Shown here piece by piece: positions 7,716 through 16,015 of a stretch of DNA of 47,436 bases. This stretch comes from Acidobacteriota bacterium (GTDB taxonomy: Bacteria > Acidobacteriota > Terriglobia > Bryobacterales > Bryobacteraceae). Below the pieces are notes generated by a model. The model worked only from the letters and a program-made list of their open reading frames with translations, searched no databases and was not told the DNA's origin. The stretch's first letter is position 1. Every line of letters starts with the position of its first letter. The stretch is from contig JAPKZA010000472.1 in NCBI GenBank assembly GCA_026394015.1, forward strand, positions 1 through 47,436, given 5' to 3'. The position numbers and the translations under genes were made by a program.

Positions 7716-9689
7716 TCAGAAGGTAACGGTCGCCAGAAAGCCATTCAGCTCTGATTCTAACCCACCCTTCTTCTGCCGTTCTGCCTGGGCCTGATCGCGG
7801 AGTTCCACGATTTTGGTTTCGCGGGCGGAGAGGTCGCTGGCGTAGCGCTGGACCTGCTGCGCCTGGCCGCTGACCGAGTTCAACGAGCGAATGTTTTCCC
7901 GGAGGCGCTCCTGGTCCTTTTCGAGGCTGGCCGACTGGGCTTCGGTCGTGCGCAGGCGGCGGTCGGATTCGGCGATCTTGCTCTTCAGCGACTGGATTCT
8001 TTCGAGCGCCTGCTTGCCGGCGGGCGACAGGTTCGGGTTGCGCAGAAAGATGCTGATCTGGTCCGGCGTGCTGGAGGAGATGGCGTAGGACCGATCGTAG
8101 ACGTACTCTTCCTTGACGACGAATTTCTCCTCGGAGTTGGGCTTCAGGTTTAGCGAGAAGCGGTAAGCGGTGGCGGTCTTCTCGGTGGGGGTGAGGCCGA
8201 TCAGCTTGTAGCCGCCGCGGAGGGGGTGTTCAATGATGAGGGTTTTGGCGCGCGGGTCGACGTTCTTGATGGTGTAGGTCTTGGTCTCTTCCGTGCTCGC
8301 TTTGGCGATGATGAAGCCGTGATTCGCCCGGATTTCACGGATTTGGCGCTGCTCGCTGTCGAAGTTGGTGGTGATGCGGGTGCCGAGATCGATGCCATAA
8401 GAGATCAGCCGTTTGTCCCCGGCTTTGACCGTTTCGACGAGGGCTTCGCCGGCGTAGGCTCCGTTGTCGAAGACGGTGATGGGGCCACCGTCGAGCGTTT
8501 TGCCGGTATTGTTGGTGATTTCCGAGGCCGTGCGGGGATTGGCCTGGGACTCGTCGTTGTAGATGAGTAGCTTGCGGGTTTCCAGCTTTTGCTGGAGAAA
8601 GGGGAGCATGGCGGACTCGTTCTTCTTTACCGTTACGGGGGTCGAGAAGGCGTATTCGAAGAGTTCCCCCAGGTCTCGACCGGCTGTGTTGACGACGACG
8701 TTGCTTTGGGCGGGGGCGAAGGCGGCGTCAGCCATCATTTCAGCGCGGGCCATGGAGCGTTTCGCCATCGGTGCGGCCATAACAGGCATCGGGGGGGGCG
8801 ACGGAGGCCCGCCGCTGCCGACGCCGCCACCGAGACCGGCGGCGTAGACTTCGGGGGCGGCGGCGCGCTCCTCGGCGAGTTCGGCGAAGGGGCGCTCGAT
8901 GAATTTTGGGTCGTAGAGCCGGCTTTGGAAGCTGACGGGCTTGCCGGAGACGAGCGCGAGACTGATACCGGTCCAGTCGCTGTCGGTGGTGTTGTCGACG
9001 ATCGCCCAGCCTTCCAGCATGGGGGCGGCACCGAGGATGAGTCGATAGCTGGATTTCCAGATTGGCGTAGGGAGTAGATAGCTGGCGCGGATCTGCCGGG
9101 AACGGGTGGATTCGCCGTCGATGTAAACGGCGCGCTGTTCCTGCGTCCGCAGCCCCGCCATGGACTGGAGATACTCGCGGAGTTTGAGTTGAAGGAGCGG
9201 GTCCGTAAGTCGGACGGAGTTGGCGCTTGCCAGATCCAGGGTGCGGAGGTCGCCCGCGTCGGTGAGCAGGACCATCAGCTCCTGCTGTACTTTCTGGTCG
9301 GTCGCCGGGACCACGCGCCCGCTCAGAATGGCGCCGGAGATTTTGCCGGATACGAGTTCGACATCCACTTTGGCACCACGCAGGGTGTCGAGGAATTTGG
9401 CGAGGGCCACTTCGTTGTCGACGGTCAGCGAACTGCGGGCTGGTTTGGCCGAATCGTAGCGGACTCCGGTGACGCGGCCGCCGCCCTGTTCGTCCAGGAC
9501 TAACGACTTGAGCACGTCGTTCATCTCGTTGGGTTTAAATTCGAGACGGGCGGTTTGGCCGCTCGGGACTTCTCCGGAACGTTCAAAGTAGCCGACGCCG
9601 TGCTTGTAGAGCACGACCCGTTTTACAGGGAGTTCGGCAGCGACCAGGGAGGTGGCCGCGAGTACAGCGGGGACGATTCTGTTTTTCAT
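7716..9689 (-). CDS. DUF4139 domain protein (secreted or envelope-associated)
   Basis: A 657-residue protein when started at the ATG at 9689. That start gives a signal peptide (MKNRIVPAVLAATSLVAAE) and has GGAG (9695-9698) at good distance, whereas an in-frame start 69 bases upstream would hide the signal. The N-terminal part (VKRVVLYKHGVGYFERSG) and the large beta-rich middle are typical of DUF4139 proteins. A Gly/Pro-rich linker (GGGVGSGGPPSPPPMP) precedes the central domain, and the last 120 residues form a probable coiled coil (IQSLKSKIAESDRRLRTTEAQ). Function is unknown for the family. It is the first gene of the minus-strand run down to 4.3 kb. Confidence 0.82.
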   Translation of the reverse strand: MKNRIVPAVLAATSLVAAELPVKRVVLYKHGVGYFERSGEVPSGQTARLEFKPNEMNDVLKSLVLDEQGGGRVTGVRYDSAKPARSSLTVDNEVALAKFLDTLRGAKVDVELVSGKISGAILSGRVVPATDQKVQQELMVLLTDAGDLRTLDLASANSVRLTDPLLQLKLREYLQSMAGLRTQEQRAVYIDGESTRSRQIRASYLLPTPIWKSSYRLILGAAPMLEGWAIVDNTTDSDWTGISLALVSGKPVSFQSRLYDPKFIERPFAELAEERAAAPEVYAAGLGGGVGSGGPPSPPPMPVMAAPMAKRSMARAEMMADAAFAPAQSNVVVNTAGRDLGELFEYAFSTPVTVKKNESAMLPFLQQKLETRKLLIYNDESQANPRTASEITNNTGKTLDGGPITVFDNGAYAGEALVETVKAGDKRLISYGIDLGTRITTNFDSEQRQIREIRANHGFIIAKASTEETKTYTIKNVDPRAKTLIIEHPLRGGYKLIGLTPTEKTATAYRFSLNLKPNSEEKFVVKEEYVYDRSYAISSSTPDQISIFLRNPNLSPAGKQALERIQSLKSKIAESDRRLRTTEAQSASLEKDQERLRENIRSLNSVSGQAQQVQRYASDLSARETKIVELRDQAQAERQKKGGLESELNGFLATVTF

Positions 9690-9944
9690 TTGTTCTCCGT
9701 TCAAAGGGGGATTTCGCCGGGAGGGAGATCCTTTCGCGGGAATTTGACGTTTCGCCATGATGGGATTCGCCTCGATGATGACGCGTTTCGCAGAATTAGG
9801 AAAGGAGTACTATACCTTTTTGGCGTTCTAAGGTACTTTCTTGGTAAGTTATAGGGATTGTTCGTGATCGGGCGAAAGGCTAAGCTCCTTCTTCTTAAAG
9901 GTTCTGCCTGAGTCTGCCGATGCCTACCTTAGGGAGTTTGCGTT
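9690..9944. promoter_or_regulatory. Divergent intergenic region between DUF4139 gene and barrel gene
   Basis: A 255-base spacer between two genes pointing away from each other, so it must hold both promoters. I see a small hairpin followed by a T-run around 9802-9822 and a possible leader helix (TCGGGC at 9868-9873 with GCCTGA at 9906-9911). The ribosome binding site AGGGAG (9931-9936) precedes the TTG start at 9945. No promoter hexamers are convincing enough to place. Confidence 0.35.
9695..9698 (-). promoter_or_regulatory. Ribosome binding site deciding the DUF4139 start
   Basis: GGAG on the minus strand, six bases before the ATG at 9689. It supports the internal ATG with the signal peptide over the longer in-frame ATG at 9758. 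Confidence 0.6.
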
Positions 9945-11303
9945 TTGAAAGTTTTGGTCAGACTATGCTCCGTGTGTGCCGTGGCCGCGTCCCTCTGGGC
10001 GCAGGATTCAACCGTCGGGAATTCTTCCAGCACGGATTCCTCCTCCGATAACTCTGACTTCACGAATCGACGTTCGGTTCGGGTTGGCTTGGCCGGCGCT
10101 GAGTCTGTGCCCATTTCCATCTCAATGAGCGTAAGCGGGTCTTATGACACCCTTCTTGGGGCGTTCCGGACCGATAGCAACGGGAACTTGGCTCCCTCCG
10201 CAGGATCTTACGGCGTCGAAGGCGGCTTCACCGTTTCGGGTCAGAAGCGACTGCGGCGGTCTGTTTTGGGGATCTCCTACATCGCCAACTACGCCCACTT
10301 CTTGAACGTGAAAAATTTCAATGGAACCAATCAATCCATCAATTTAGCGTACTCGCGACGGTTCAACAAGCGGACCGACCTAGTGTGGAATACGGCTGGG
10401 AGTATCACGAATCGAGTTTTGGGGAATCCGATCAATCTCCAGTCGGACACATTGGGGTTTTTGTCGACACCGGTGAACGAGCTGTTCGACACCAGAATCT
10501 ACTTCCTCCAGTCGAACATGTCGGTTGGCTATCTTTTGAACAATCGTTGGCAACTACAGTTTGGCGGCAACGGCGGCATCGTGCGTCGTCAGGCCCGAGC
10601 CTTGGCTGATACCAACTTGTACGGCGGCACGGCGGGAGCCAGCTACCGTCTGAATCGTCGGTCGACCCTAGGATTCACCTACATTTATTCCCATTTTGAC
10701 TTTGGAAAACAGTTCGGCGAGTCGGATATTCACGGCGTTGCGGCGAACTATACAAGGGGATTCGGACGTGGTTGGTCTGCTACGGCTCAAGTATCTATAT
10801 TCGACGTGCAGACGATTGGCGTCCGCCGGGTTTCGTTGGATCCCGTGATTGCCGCCTTGCTAGGGACCGATCAAGGCTCCGAAGCGTTCCAAAGCAAGAA
10901 GAAGACTCCGGGTTTTGGGGCGAGTGTCACAAAGCGCTTCCGAAGAACCTTGTATTCGGTGGCCGTCGACCGCGGTATCCAGCCTGGAAACGGCTTGATC
11001 TTGACGTCCTTGTCGACAACGTATTCGGCGTCGATGAACTACGAGCTGAAGGCGAAATGGACCCTCAGTGCTGGGGTGAACCGAACGGAGCTCGCGGGAA
11101 TCGGAGCTGGGACAACGTTGGGAAAATTTACTAATGAAAGCGCCCAGCTCCGATTTTCCAGAATGATCACGCGCGAGATCGGATTCACCGGCGGAGTTGA
11201 GTATCGCCAGTTTAAGCTTGATCGTTCGGTGCTCGATCGCCGCGGTACCCGGGTGACGTTCGGGTTAAGTTATGTTCCGAATTCACTTCCGTTCGGGAAG
11301 TAG
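9945..11303 (+). CDS. Outer-membrane beta-barrel protein of unknown function
   Basis: A 452-residue exported protein. The TTG start at 9945 is supported by AGGGAG 8 bases upstream and gives a clear signal peptide (MKVLVRLCSVCAVAASLWA). After a Ser/Asp-rich low-complexity segment (residues about 21-40), the rest is a succession of alternating amphipathic strands with Tyr/Phe/Asn/Gly-rich turns (SYIANYAHFL, SINLAYSRRF, LGFTYIYSHFDF, VTFGLSYVPN), the pattern of a transmembrane beta barrel of roughly 14-18 strands. I recognise no named family; acidobacterial proteins of this kind resemble outer-membrane proteins encoded near polysaccharide export genes. A response-regulator-like gene follows after 27 bases. 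Confidence 0.75.
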   Translation: MKVLVRLCSVCAVAASLWAQDSTVGNSSSTDSSSDNSDFTNRRSVRVGLAGAESVPISISMSVSGSYDTLLGAFRTDSNGNLAPSAGSYGVEGGFTVSGQKRLRRSVLGISYIANYAHFLNVKNFNGTNQSINLAYSRRFNKRTDLVWNTAGSITNRVLGNPINLQSDTLGFLSTPVNELFDTRIYFLQSNMSVGYLLNNRWQLQFGGNGGIVRRQARALADTNLYGGTAGASYRLNRRSTLGFTYIYSHFDFGKQFGESDIHGVAANYTRGFGRGWSATAQVSIFDVQTIGVRRVSLDPVIAALLGTDQGSEAFQSKKKTPGFGASVTKRFRRTLYSVAVDRGIQPGNGLILTSLSTTYSASMNYELKAKWTLSAGVNRTELAGIGAGTTLGKFTNESAQLRFSRMITREIGFTGGVEYRQFKLDRSVLDRRGTRVTFGLSYVPNSLPFGK

Positions 11304-11330
11304 GTGCTGAGACCGGAGGAACCGTCAGCG

Positions 11331-11660
11331 ATGACGGAACAGACTCGAGTCCAACGCGTGTTGGTCGTTGAAGACGATCTCCAACTCTTGCGCCTGCTGG
11401 TTCGTTATCTCCAACGGGCTGGGATGGAAACGGAGGGGACGGAGACCGTTGCTTCGGCAACGGAGCGCTTTGAACCCGGCGCGTACGCCTATGTTTTGGC
11501 GGATCTGACTTTGCCCTTGGCGTCGGTCGCCTTGATCGTCACCGAATGGGATCCGTCAGCGAGGTCATCCGACGGCGCGACTGAGAACGGGCCACCGTGC
11601 TCCAGAAGCCGTTTTCGCCGCAGGAGCTTTTGGCCCGGTTGCGGCCTTAGCGTTCGGTGA
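11331..11660 (+). pseudogene. Response-regulator receiver gene, disrupted by foreign Ig-like fragment
   Basis: ATG at 11331 with GGAGGA 10 bases upstream opens a normal CheY-like receiver: VLVVEDD (acidic pair at residues 15-16), then VLADLTLP with the phospho-acceptor Asp58 (codon 11502-11504). Directly after this the frame loses all similarity and ends at 11660. The receiver tail reappears in another frame at 11597-11650 as VLQKPFSPQELLARLRP followed by a stop. Between the two halves, about 11517-11590 read on the opposite strand gives GPFSVAPSDDLADGSHSVTIKA, a typical bacterial Ig-like repeat. The middle of the receiver (beta4 and alpha4, about 45 residues) has therefore been replaced by an antisense fragment of another gene. 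The product should not fold as a working receiver. Confidence 0.75.
11517..11590 (-). other. Orphan fragment of an Ig-like domain gene
   Basis: Minus-strand reading of about 74 bases gives GGPFSVAPSDDLADGSHSVTIK followed by ATDAKGK, the end of a bacterial Ig-like or cadherin-like repeat as found in large surface proteins. Nothing before or after it continues the domain, so it is a fragment inserted into the receiver gene. Edges are approximate because ACTTTGCCC at the left junction fits both reading frames. Confidence 0.6.
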
Positions 11661-12549
11661 GGCCCTTGGGTTCGGTGAAATTGAAGCGACCGCCGACTGA
11701 TGCCGCCGAGGTGTTGACGCGGAGTTCGAACAGGTCGGGGCGACCATAGTGCCCGGTTACATCGAGGTCGAATTGCGCTTCCGTGATCGAGGCGAGATCG
11801 AGGTCGGCCAGCAGAAGGCCCTCTCCGTCGCGTTTGGGCCCGGCGAGCACTTGGCCGAGCGGCCCGATGATCGCACTGCCGCCTTGGATCGCCGCCCATT
11901 CGCCCTCGAGTTGCCATTGGTTAGCGCTGAGAACAAAGCAACGGCCCTCCATCGCGATATGACGCAGAGTGGGGAGCCAAGTCTCCCGATCGTCGACCGT
12001 TGGGGCGCAATAGAGCTGGATGCCCTGACTGTAAAGCGCCAAGCGAAGTTGAGGCATGTAGTTTTCCCAGCAGATGGCGGAGCCGAGGCGACCGTGGGGG
12101 GTGTCGATAACGCCTAGGGTGCTCCCGTCGCCGAAACCCCAGATGACCCGTTCCATCGCGGTCGGCATCACCTTTCGATGTTTCCCGGCGACGGTTCCAT
12201 CGGGTGCCAGGTAGTAAACGGAGCAATAGAGCGTGCCACCCGCTCGCTCAATCGCGCCGCCGACGAGCCATACGTTGTGGGCGGCGGCTACGGCGGCAAG
12301 CGGGGTGGGGTCGTTGAGAGCGCATTCGGCGTACCGAGCAAAGAGTTGGCGGCCCTCCGGGGTGCGTCGACCGACGGTGACGCCGAAATCGAGGCCCTTC
12401 GGATAGCCTCCGATGAAAGCCTCCGGAAAGACGACGATCTGGGCCCCGGCCGCGGCGGCGGCACCGGTCCAATGGTCAAGGCGTAAAAGGGTGGCAGGGG
12501 TGTCCCAGGGGACCGAACCGGCTTGGACCACGGCAACGCGGAATGGCAT
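11647..12549 (-). CDS. Nitrilase / carbon-nitrogen hydrolase
   Basis: A 300-residue cytoplasmic enzyme of the nitrilase branch of the carbon-nitrogen hydrolase superfamily. It converts nitriles to carboxylic acids and ammonia. The catalytic triad is clear: Glu43 in VFPEAFIGGYPKG, Lys126 in GKHRKVMPT and Cys160 in AICWENYMP. The YPKG and CWEN surroundings are those of true aliphatic/aryl nitrilases and cyanide hydratases rather than amidases. The last 4 bases overlap the broken receiver gene tail to tail. The 24-base gap to the divergent pseudouridine synthase gene holds both start regions. Confidence 0.92.
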   Translation of the reverse strand: MPFRVAVVQAGSVPWDTPATLLRLDHWTGAAAAAGAQIVVFPEAFIGGYPKGLDFGVTVGRRTPEGRQLFARYAECALNDPTPLAAVAAAHNVWLVGGAIERAGGTLYCSVYYLAPDGTVAGKHRKVMPTAMERVIWGFGDGSTLGVIDTPHGRLGSAICWENYMPQLRLALYSQGIQLYCAPTVDDRETWLPTLRHIAMEGRCFVLSANQWQLEGEWAAIQGGSAIIGPLGQVLAGPKRDGEGLLLADLDLASITEAQFDLDVTGHYGRPDLFELRVNTSAASVGGRFNFTEPKGLTER

Positions 12550-12573
12550 CGTTCTTAAAGATACACTAGGGAA

Positions 12574-13329
12574 TTGAAGCGACCGTTGAAAACGTTAGAG
12601 CGTGTGATCTCCAAGGCCGGCTTGGGCTCCAGAACCGAAGCACGAAGCTGGATCGGTGCCGGGCGGGTTTCGGTGAATAAGCGGGTGATCCAAAACCCGG
12701 ACCACTGGATCGACATGGAGCTGGATAAGGTGCAATTCGACGGCAAGCCGCTCGAGAAGAAAGAGCACGTCTACCTGATGCTCTATAAGCCAAAGGGCTA
12801 CCTTACGACGTATAAGGATCCCGAGGGTCGACCGACGGTCTACGACCTCTTGCAAGACGTCGGTACGTTCGTGGTCCCGGTCGGTCGACTCGATCTCGAC
12901 ACCAGTGGATTGCTTCTCCTCACCAACGATACCCAGTTTGCTGAGCGGATCATGAACCCGGAGTTCCACGTTGCCAAGCGCTACCTTGTGAAGGCAAATC
13001 GGCTTCTTTCCGATCAGGACCTGGGTCGGTTGCGGGACGGGCTGGGACTCGATGACGGCCCCACGCGGCCCGCGTTCGTCAAGCGGGTGCGGGACAGCGA
13101 GAAGTATACGCACTTCGAGATTACGATCACCGAGGGGCGCAATCGGCAGGTCCGCCGTATGGTGGAGGCGCTCGACTCTGTGGTGTTGAAGTTGGTTCGG
13201 GTGGCGATTGGCCCGCTGGGCATCGGCGAGTTAAACGTCGGGAAGTGGCGGTACCTCGAGCCCGCCGAGCGAGCCCGGCTCATGCCTCAGCGGAGCTTGG
13301 CGCGCAAAGCTTCGACGCGCTTGACGTAG
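12574..13329 (+). CDS. rRNA pseudouridine synthase, RsuA/RluB/E/F family
   Basis: A 251-residue enzyme that isomerises a uridine in rRNA to pseudouridine. It has an N-terminal S4 RNA-binding domain (residues about 8-65, ERVISKAGLGSRTEA) and a catalytic domain with the family motif GRLDLDTSGLLLLTND, where Asp107 is the nucleophile. The RQVRRM motif near residue 188 is also typical. The start is a TTG at 12574; a second TTG four codons later is possible. It resembles RluB/RsuA, but which rRNA position it modifies cannot be told. Its last 43 bases overlap the end of the convergent gene at 13287. Confidence 0.92.
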   Translation: MKRPLKTLERVISKAGLGSRTEARSWIGAGRVSVNKRVIQNPDHWIDMELDKVQFDGKPLEKKEHVYLMLYKPKGYLTTYKDPEGRPTVYDLLQDVGTFVVPVGRLDLDTSGLLLLTNDTQFAERIMNPEFHVAKRYLVKANRLLSDQDLGRLRDGLGLDDGPTRPAFVKRVRDSEKYTHFEITITEGRNRQVRRMVEALDSVVLKLVRVAIGPLGIGELNVGKWRYLEPAERARLMPQRSLARKASTRLT

Positions 13330-14420
13330 GTCGATTCGAAACTCCGTCGGGGAACGGCCAGTTTCTGACGCATGAGCGGTTCTTTCAATAGCTTTTTGCT
13401 GCCGGCGGGAAGCCGGTCGGCGGCCCGCTGGAAGCTATTGGCCTGAACGTTCTGCCAACCTGCCATCGCACGGAAATACCCGAACTGGTTGTCCACTTTC
13501 TTGCAGCCTTTCAGCAGGGCGTCCAGGATTTCGGCTCGGTCGCTGTCGGTAAGCAGCGGACTGCCGCCGATGACCGCTCCCCACTCATCGAAGAAGGGGC
13601 CGAGCGGCAGAAGCAGGGTCGGGGACTGGCGAAGCGGCTTGATTGGCCGGAGCGGGTAGTGGCGATGGCCTTCAGCGCTCAAGCAGTCCTTGTACAGACC
13701 GGCTACGTGCTGGAAGATGCCCCCGTAGGCCAGTTTGTTTTCGTGCGCCAGGCGATTGAAGCGCTGCTTTTGCTCCGAGTGCAGAGCGGCACCCTCCCAG
13801 AAGCCGATGCCCTGGTCGAGGTCTCCGACGTTGTGTGTGATCGATACGACCAGCAGCATGGTGTCGATCTCGCGACCGGGGGTGTGTAGGGCGTTGAGAA
13901 ACGCCTGCGCTTCGCGCTTCAGTTCCGCGTCTATCAGGTCGGTAAACGGCTCGTCCATCCCCAGTTGGAGGAACCGGCCCAGTCCACCGCTGGCGACGGA
14001 AAACCACTCTCCGTTGTGGCCCGAGACCCGGCCCAGTTCGGGGTCGATCGTGACTCGTTGCGAAATCCCGTCCAGCGTCCAATGTTGCATCTCCATGGCG
14101 AACTTCGCCATCTTTCCCAATACCTCTGGGTTCCTCGTCTCGTTCCAGAGAATCCCTCGAATCTTGCTGTCAACATCGGTTGGGACAAAGGTCGCAACGG
14201 TAGCCTGGTGGGCGGAGCAGCAAAGGGCGAAGTAGTCCTCCACCGTTCCGATGTCTTTGGCCGAGGCGAGGACGTTGAGGAATCCGTCGGGCGGGCCGCC
14301 CATGGCGATCAGTGGGCCCGGAAGGGGATGCAGGCGCGAGGCGAGGAAAGGAGCCGTATTTTGAACTTGTTCAAGAATCGTCTCCGGGTGAATATATTTT
14401 GACCATACCGGTTCAGCCAT
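13287..14420 (-). CDS. Conserved-looking protein of unknown function
   Basis: A 377-residue soluble protein with no signal peptide or membrane helix. I recognise no family. Visible features are a GGPPDGFLN segment near residue 42, an ITHNVGDLDQGIGFWEG segment near residues 200-216 with His/Asp residues that could bind metal, and a basic C-terminus (RRSFESTYVKRVEALRAKLR). It contains many short alpha-helical stretches. The gene starts 26 bases from the divergent hydrolase gene and ends inside the pseudouridine synthase gene (43-base tail-to-tail overlap). Codon use matches its neighbours, so it is likely a real gene. Confidence 0.7.
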   Translation of the reverse strand: MAEPVWSKYIHPETILEQVQNTAPFLASRLHPLPGPLIAMGGPPDGFLNVLASAKDIGTVEDYFALCCSAHQATVATFVPTDVDSKIRGILWNETRNPEVLGKMAKFAMEMQHWTLDGISQRVTIDPELGRVSGHNGEWFSVASGGLGRFLQLGMDEPFTDLIDAELKREAQAFLNALHTPGREIDTMLLVVSITHNVGDLDQGIGFWEGAALHSEQKQRFNRLAHENKLAYGGIFQHVAGLYKDCLSAEGHRHYPLRPIKPLRQSPTLLLPLGPFFDEWGAVIGGSPLLTDSDRAEILDALLKGCKKVDNQFGYFRAMAGWQNVQANSFQRAADRLPAGSKKLLKEPLMRQKLAVPRRSFESTYVKRVEALRAKLR

Positions 14421-14446
14421 TCGATCCTTCAGTGTAGAGTATCGGG

Positions 14447-16015
14447 ATGATCCGTCTCTTGTGTTTGTTCAGTGCTGTCGGGATCGCCTGGGGCATCACC
14501 CGGGAAGAGGTCGTCTATCGGGCGACTCCGCAAGGCGAGTTGAAGATGACGGTGTTCTATCCGGACGGCTGGAAACCGACCGATGCCCGACCCGGCATTG
14601 TGTTCTTTTTCGGAGGCGGCTTTCTGAATGGAAGCACACAGCAGTTTTATTCAAAGGCCGGCTATCTCGCTAGCCGAGGCATGGTCGCCGCCAGCGCCGA
14701 ATATCGAGTGAAGAGTAAACACAACACCACCAAAGAAGACGCTCTGATCGATTGCCAAGCCGCCTTCGGCTGGCTCCACGCCCACGCCGGAGAGCAGGGG
14801 ATTGATCCGGCGAAGTTGTCGGCGGGCGGGGGATCGGCGGGCGGCCTCTGCGCAATGTCGATTTTCGACAAGGGTGCCAGGCCGGCGTCGATGGTGCTCT
14901 TCAATCCGGGTGGCTTGGCGCAGGCGGAACCCGCGGCCGGAATGCCTCCCACAATCCTCTTTTTCGGTTCGGCCGACAAGATGTACCCGGAGGCGCAAGC
15001 CTACTGGCAAAAGGCCCAGGCTAAGCGGCTGCCGGTTCAACTGTACGTCGCCAAGGGTCAACCGCACGGTTTCTTCAACGATCGAGGGGATGGATCGTGG
15101 CATGCGTCGACCACCTATCTGGCCGACGACTTCCTGCGGTCGCGAGGGTTCCTGCAGGGCAAACCATCCATTGCGATGCCGCAGGGCAGCAAGGCGGCGT
15201 TGTTCGCCGAAGGAGCGATGAAAGCCTCGCCACCATCGCAGCAACGGCCTATCCCGGACGGCATTGAGTCGCACCTGAACGTAGAATACGCTCCCGGTCT
15301 GCTGCTCGATGTGTTCGTTCCGAAGTCGAAGGCCGCGAAGCCGCCGCCGCTGGTCGTCTGGATTCACGGTGGAGCCTGGCAGAACGGATCCAAGGAGAAT
15401 GCGCCATCGCTGCAACTCGTTCCCAAGGGGTTCGCGGCAGCGAGCATCCGGTATCGCTTGAGCCAAGTCGCGCCGATGCCGGCGCAGATTGATGACTGTC
15501 GGGCGGCGATCCGCTTCCTGCGCAAAAACGCCAGCAAATACGGTTACGACGGAACGAAGATCGGCGTCTGGGGATCTTCCGCCGGCGGTCACCTGGTCGC
15601 ACTCCTCGGCACGATAGGGGAAGGCGAGGACAAGGTCCAAGGTGTCGTCGACTGGTTCGGGCCGACCGCGCTTCGCCGCATGTCGATGTACCCGTCCCGG
15701 ATGGATCACGACTCGCCAGAGGCTCCGGAGGCGCGTCTGCTTGGAGGGCCGGTGCAGCAGAATGCGGAACTGGCGGAGAAAGCCAACCCGATCTTCTATG
15801 TGACCAAGGACGATCCGCCCTTTCTGATTCAGCATGGCGACGCTGATCCGCTGGTCACCATCGAGCAGAGCGAACTGTTGCGGGATGCGCTGAAAAAGGC
15901 TGGCGTGCCGGTGGAAATGACCACCTTTCACGGAGCCGGCCACGGCGGGCCAGCCTTCCAAACAGCGGAAAACCTGTCGAAGATTGCGGCGTTTTTTGAG
16001 CGCGTACTGCGTTAA
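14447..16015 (+). CDS. Secreted protein with two alpha/beta-hydrolase domains
   Basis: A 522-residue exported protein with a signal peptide (MIRLLCLFSAVGIAWG) and two successive esterase/lipase-type alpha/beta-hydrolase domains. Domain 1 (about 20-235) has an FFGGGFLNG oxyanion loop, Ser130 in GGGSAGG, Asp177 and His207 (GQPHGF). Domain 2 (about 275-522) has WIHGGAWQNG, Ser378 in GSSAGGH, Asp467 (HGDADP) and His499 (GAGHGG). Both catalytic triads therefore look intact. Such BD-FAE/acetyl-xylan-esterase-like domains remove acyl groups from plant polysaccharides or related esters. The fusion may act on substrates with two kinds of ester, or be a tandem duplication. It ends in a TTAA shared with the convergent ftsZ stop. 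Confidence 0.85.
   Translation: MIRLLCLFSAVGIAWGITREEVVYRATPQGELKMTVFYPDGWKPTDARPGIVFFFGGGFLNGSTQQFYSKAGYLASRGMVAASAEYRVKSKHNTTKEDALIDCQAAFGWLHAHAGEQGIDPAKLSAGGGSAGGLCAMSIFDKGARPASMVLFNPGGLAQAEPAAGMPPTILFFGSADKMYPEAQAYWQKAQAKRLPVQLYVAKGQPHGFFNDRGDGSWHASTTYLADDFLRSRGFLQGKPSIAMPQGSKAALFAEGAMKASPPSQQRPIPDGIESHLNVEYAPGLLLDVFVPKSKAAKPPPLVVWIHGGAWQNGSKENAPSLQLVPKGFAAASIRYRLSQVAPMPAQIDDCRAAIRFLRKNASKYGYDGTKIGVWGSSAGGHLVALLGTIGEGEDKVQGVVDWFGPTALRRMSMYPSRMDHDSPEAPEARLLGGPVQQNAELAEKANPIFYVTKDDPPFLIQHGDADPLVTIEQSELLRDALKKAGVPVEMTTFHGAGHGGPAFQTAENLSKIAAFFERVLR

Noticed and set aside
9868-9911. GGGCGAAAGGCTAAGC leader sequence as a possible c-di-GMP (GEMM-I) riboswitch
   Set aside because: It resembles the GAAAGGCAAACC half of GEMM-I, but the required GACGCAAAGCC segment and receptor loop are not present.
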